NCBI GenBank assembly: GCA_001636495.1
Contig: KV440964.1
Location: forward strand, 1,938,666-2,002,665
Source of the DNA: Sutcliffiella horikoshii
GTDB taxonomy: Bacteria > Bacillota > Bacilli > Bacillales > Bacillaceae_I
Reading direction: 5' to 3'
DNA length: 64,000 nt
A program made the translations under genes and the position numbers. The first letter of the stretch is position 1, and each line of letters begins with the position of its first letter. The notes below the pieces were generated by a model that was given only the letters and a program-made list of their open reading frames with translations, searched no databases and was not told where the DNA came from. Positions 61,235-64,000 of this stretch are shown here, one piece after another.

Positions 61235-62866
61235 ATGAAAAAGGTAATGTCATTACTAATGGCGGCAATGCTAGTATTCGTACTCGCAGCCTGTACCGCA
61301 AGCAACAACGCAGGCACCGACACAAACGAAGGCTCAAACAACAACGACAGCGCTTCTGGTGAGAAAGTTTTACGCTTAAACAACGGATCTGAACCAACTT
61401 CATTAGATCCACCAATCGGATTTGATTCCTATTCCTGGAACGCACTAAACAACTTGATGGAAGGTCTGACTCGCCTAAATGACGAGCATCTACCACAAGA
61501 AGCGACAGCGGAGAAATGGGATGTTTCTGAAGATGGAAAAACGTACACGTTCTATATCCGTGACAACGCAAAATGGTCCAATGGGGACGACGTAACTGCA
61601 GGTGACTTCGAATTTGCCTGGAAGCGTCTTTTGAACCCTGACACTGCATCTCCTGCTGCATTCCTTGGTTACTTTATCGAGGGTGGAGAAGCGTTCAACA
61701 ACGGTGAAGGCTCTGCTAATGACGTGAAGGTAACGGCCGTTGACGAAAAAACGTTGGAAGTTACCCTTGTAGCTCCACAAACATATTTCTTGAGTGTTAT
61801 CACAAACCCTGCTTTCTTCCCAATCAATGAGAAGGTGGCTACGGAAAATCCACAATGGTTTACAGAAGCCGATTCATTCGTAGGAAATGGACCATTCAAC
61901 CTGGATGAGTGGGAGCATGAAAGCCACTTTGTTATGGCTAAGAACGACCAATATTGGGATGCTGATGCTGTGAAGCTTGATAAAGTTCACTGGGCGATGG
62001 TGAATGATTCCAATACAGAATACCAAATGTACCAAACAGGGGACCTGGATACTTCAGGAGTTCCTGCTGATGTTAGTGAAAAGTTATTTGACGAAGGGAA
62101 AGTGAATGTTGGGGAGCAAGCGGGAACCTACTTCTTCCGTTTCGGTGTGGAGCAGGAGCCATTCCAAAATGCCAACATCCGTAAAGCATTCGCAATGGCT
62201 GTAAACCAACAGGATATCGTCGACTATATTACAAAAAGAGATGAAGAGCCTGCTAAAGGATTTGTCTCCACAGGATTCACAGATCCATCCGGAAATGACT
62301 TCCGCGAAACAAACGGAGATCTTGTATCTTTTAATGCAGAAGAAGCAAAAGCGTTACTAGAAAAAGGGATGGAAGAAGAAGGGTATGAAACATTACCTGA
62401 AGTAACATTAACATACAACACAAGTGATGAGCATAAGCGTATCGCTGAAACACTTCAACAAATGTTCAAAGACGATTTGGGAGTAGATGTGAAGCTTGCA
62501 AACATGGAATGGAATGTATTCCTTGATGCGCAAAGAAACCTTGAATTCCAATTCTCCCGCAGCTCTTTCTTGGCTGATTATGCAGATCCAATCAACTTCT
62601 TAGAGAATTTCCAGACTGGTCATTCCATGAACCGTACCGGCTGGACAAATTCCAAGTATGATGAGTTGATTCAAAATGCTCTTAATGAGGCAGATGAAGC
62701 AAAACGATTTGAGTACATGTATGAAGCAGAAAAGGTATTATTTGAAGAAATGCCGATTATTCCACTGTATTTCTACAACCACGTTTATCTACAAAACGAA
62801 GCGGTAAAAGGGATTGTCCGTCACCCGGTTGGCTACATCGAACTTAAATGGGCGGATAAAGAGTAA
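61235..62866 (+). CDS. dppE: Dipeptide-binding lipoprotein DppE
   Basis: A 543-residue extracellular peptide-binding lipoprotein of the SBP5 family. It has a signal with lipobox VLAAC (Cys about 20), an Asn-rich linker, the family motif LNNGSEPTSLDPPIGFDSYS and WSNGDDVTAGDFEFAWKRLL. Codon use is strongly biased, as expected of an abundant binding protein. GGGGGAG precedes the ATG. In B. subtilis DppE binds dipeptides and murein tripeptide. Confidence 0.94.
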   Translation: MKKVMSLLMAAMLVFVLAACTASNNAGTDTNEGSNNNDSASGEKVLRLNNGSEPTSLDPPIGFDSYSWNALNNLMEGLTRLNDEHLPQEATAEKWDVSEDGKTYTFYIRDNAKWSNGDDVTAGDFEFAWKRLLNPDTASPAAFLGYFIEGGEAFNNGEGSANDVKVTAVDEKTLEVTLVAPQTYFLSVITNPAFFPINEKVATENPQWFTEADSFVGNGPFNLDEWEHESHFVMAKNDQYWDADAVKLDKVHWAMVNDSNTEYQMYQTGDLDTSGVPADVSEKLFDEGKVNVGEQAGTYFFRFGVEQEPFQNANIRKAFAMAVNQQDIVDYITKRDEEPAKGFVSTGFTDPSGNDFRETNGDLVSFNAEEAKALLEKGMEEEGYETLPEVTLTYNTSDEHKRIAETLQQMFKDDLGVDVKLANMEWNVFLDAQRNLEFQFSRSSFLADYADPINFLENFQTGHSMNRTGWTNSKYDELIQNALNEADEAKRFEYMYEAEKVLFEEMPIIPLYFYNHVYLQNEAVKGIVRHPVGYIELKWADKE

Positions 62867-62888
62867 TTCATTATATGCATTAACTAGA

Positions 62889-62914
62889 GAAGGGTGTTCA
62901 CTGAACACCCTTTT
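62889..62914 (+). terminator. Terminator of dppE
   Basis: AAGGGTGTT pairs with AACACCCTT around CACTG. The T tract is short, so partial read-through into ykfA is likely. Confidence 0.7.
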
Positions 62915-63001
62915 CATTGAAATAGGGATTACATACTGATGAAGCATCACCATACATATACATAGTTGGACGGAAACTATACAGGAGAGGAGTGGCAAAG
63001 A

Positions 63002-63922
63002 ATGAAGCCACTGCGTTTAAAAAAAGGGGACACAGTCGGAATCATCGCTCCTGCAAGCCCCCCGAAACAGGATAAGCTGAAACGTGCACTGCCTTTTTTG
63101 GAAGAAGAACTAGGGTTGAAAATCAAGATGGGCAAGTATGTGGATGCTCCATACGGTTACCTTGCATCCAAAGATGAGCAGAAACTGGAGGATCTGCATG
63201 CGATGTTTCAGGATGAAGAGGTAAAGGCGATTTTCTGTGCATGTGGAGGATTTGGAACAGCAAGAATTGCCTCTGACATAGATTATGACATTATTAAAAA
63301 TAACCCCAAAATCTTCTGGGGGTACAGTGATATCACTTTTTTACATCAGGCATTCTATCAAAATGCCGGTTTAACTTCTTTCCATGGTCCGATGCTGAGT
63401 TCGGATATCGGGCTGGATACCATCCACCCTCTAGCTAAAGCCTATTTTCAGCAGCTGTTTGCACCAACCGAGATGGTTTATACAGAAGAACTTTCCCCAC
63501 TTGAAGTCATGAACGAGGGTATTGCAACCGGAGAGCTGGTTGGCGGAAACCTAACCTTGCTTGTGAGTTCGCTCGGAACTCCGTTTGAACTGGAGACCAA
63601 AGGGAAGATTCTCTTTTTTGAAGATATTGACGAACGACCCTACAAAGTGGACAGAATGCTAAATCAATTGAAAATGGCCGGCAAGTTTGCAGATGCGGAA
63701 GGAATTGTCATTGGCAATTTCCATAACTGTGTACCGGATGAAGGGAAAGCCTCCCTGACCTTGGATGAGGTCATCTCTCAGCATGTAAAAGATGCAGGCA
63801 AACCGACCATGAGCGGCTTCCAATTTGGACACTGCTCTCCAAACATCGCCATTCCGCATGGGGCCAAAGCAGAACTCCATACGTACAACAAGACATTAAC
63901 CATTGAAGCCGGAGTGGAATGA
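63002..63922 (+). CDS. ykfA: Muropeptide L,D-carboxypeptidase (YkfA-like)
   Basis: A 306-residue S66-family serine peptidase. It has GDTVGIIAPASPPKQDKL at the N-terminus, the Ser nucleophile region FHGPMLSS, ATGELVGGNLTLLVSSLGTP and a C-terminal His motif, GHCSPNIAIPHG. It trims D-Ala from recycled muropeptides in the cytoplasm. ATG at 63002 follows GGAGAGGAGTGG. The dpp-ykf order is that of B. subtilis and gives the operon a murein peptide recycling role. Confidence 0.92.
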   Translation: MKPLRLKKGDTVGIIAPASPPKQDKLKRALPFLEEELGLKIKMGKYVDAPYGYLASKDEQKLEDLHAMFQDEEVKAIFCACGGFGTARIASDIDYDIIKNNPKIFWGYSDITFLHQAFYQNAGLTSFHGPMLSSDIGLDTIHPLAKAYFQQLFAPTEMVYTEELSPLEVMNEGIATGELVGGNLTLLVSSLGTPFELETKGKILFFEDIDERPYKVDRMLNQLKMAGKFADAEGIVIGNFHNCVPDEGKASLTLDEVISQHVKDAGKPTMSGFQFGHCSPNIAIPHGAKAELHTYNKTLTIEAGVE

Positions 63923-63936
63923 AAGGAGCGGGAAAC

Positions 63937-64000
63937 ATGAACATCCAACAAGTCGAGACTTTTCGTACCGCTGTACCTCTATCAAAGCCATTCAAGACTG
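63937..64000 (+). CDS. ykfB: L-Ala-D/L-Glu epimerase YkfB (N-terminal fragment, cut by window end)
   Basis: Only 21 codons are present (MNIQQVETFRTAVPLSKPFK). They match the opening of enolase-superfamily dipeptide epimerases that follow ykfA, with AAAGGAGCGGG before the ATG. YkfB epimerises L-Ala-D-Glu to L-Ala-L-Glu in murein peptide use. The call rests on position plus this short start. Confidence 0.7.
   Translation, partial: MNIQQVETFRTAVPLSKPFKT

Overview
The window is a chromosomal segment of a spore-forming Bacillaceae (Firmicutes). The evidence is AGGAGG-type ribosome binding sites, frequent TTG and GTG starts, intrinsic terminators after most units, sporulation genes (GerA-family protein, YjcZ peptide, Spo0F-type orphan kinase) and a gene order that follows the Bacillus subtilis yqg region and then the dpp-ykf region. 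The genus cannot be fixed from the sequence alone; a Sutcliffiella-like or other environmental Bacillus is a guess.

Layout. 0.1-9.5 kb: LysM protein, DUF1189 (yqgB), Na/Pi cotransporter, DUF456 (yqgC), a 6-phosphofructokinase, sodA, MFS transporter (yqgE) and pbpA. 9.7-14.3 kb: pstS-pstC-pstA-pstB-phoU behind a four-repeat Pho box. 14.5-16.2 kb: SulP transporter and a tiny reverse-strand gene. 16.3-27.6 kb: a metal and metalloid resistance block that interrupts the yqg order: arsR-arsB-arsC-arsD-arsA, a dual-specificity-type phosphatase, a HesB/IscA-like gene with an in-frame TGA and a candidate SECIS hairpin, a quinone oxidoreductase, a MarR regulator with an ArsP-like permease, and cadC-cadA. 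27.6-36.5 kb: MltG-like and coiled-coil proteins, a DUF4912/glycosyltransferase/nucleotidyltransferase operon, rpmG, yqgN, DUF92, ldh, yqgO, gluP. 36.7-49.2 kb: GerA-family protein, yqgQ-glcK, an LtaS-like synthase, yqgT, yqgU, yqgV, small reverse-strand genes, yqgX, a MidA-type methyltransferase, yqgY, mgsR. 49.4-56.7 kb: DUF1659/DUF2922/YvrJ trio, a second-type murG, a TolB-like propeller protein, YjcZ, a histidine kinase, an orphan N-hydroxylase and a DJ-1/PfpI protein. 57.0 kb to the end: dppABCDE-ykfA-ykfB (ykfB cut by the window edge).

Two dispersed non-coding repeat families run through the window. R1 is a palindromic element of about 130 bp (seven near-complete copies plus two truncated or rearranged ones, two of them in reverse orientation among the full ones). 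R2 is a 180-216 bp MITE-like element: three copies, each with AGGCT/AGCCT termini and a perfect 6-bp target duplication; one contains a nested R1. Copies of R1 sit inside the ars and dpp operons.

The genes form four working groups: phosphate handling (Na/Pi cotransporter, pst, phoU, two sets of PhoP-like boxes), arsenic and cadmium detoxification, envelope and peptidoglycan work (pbpA, LtaS-like, YqgT, MurG-like, dpp-ykf muropeptide recycling), and sporulation or germination. The item most worth a second look is the probable selenocysteine-containing HesB-like protein at the end of the ars operon, which ordinary gene calling would split at the TGA.
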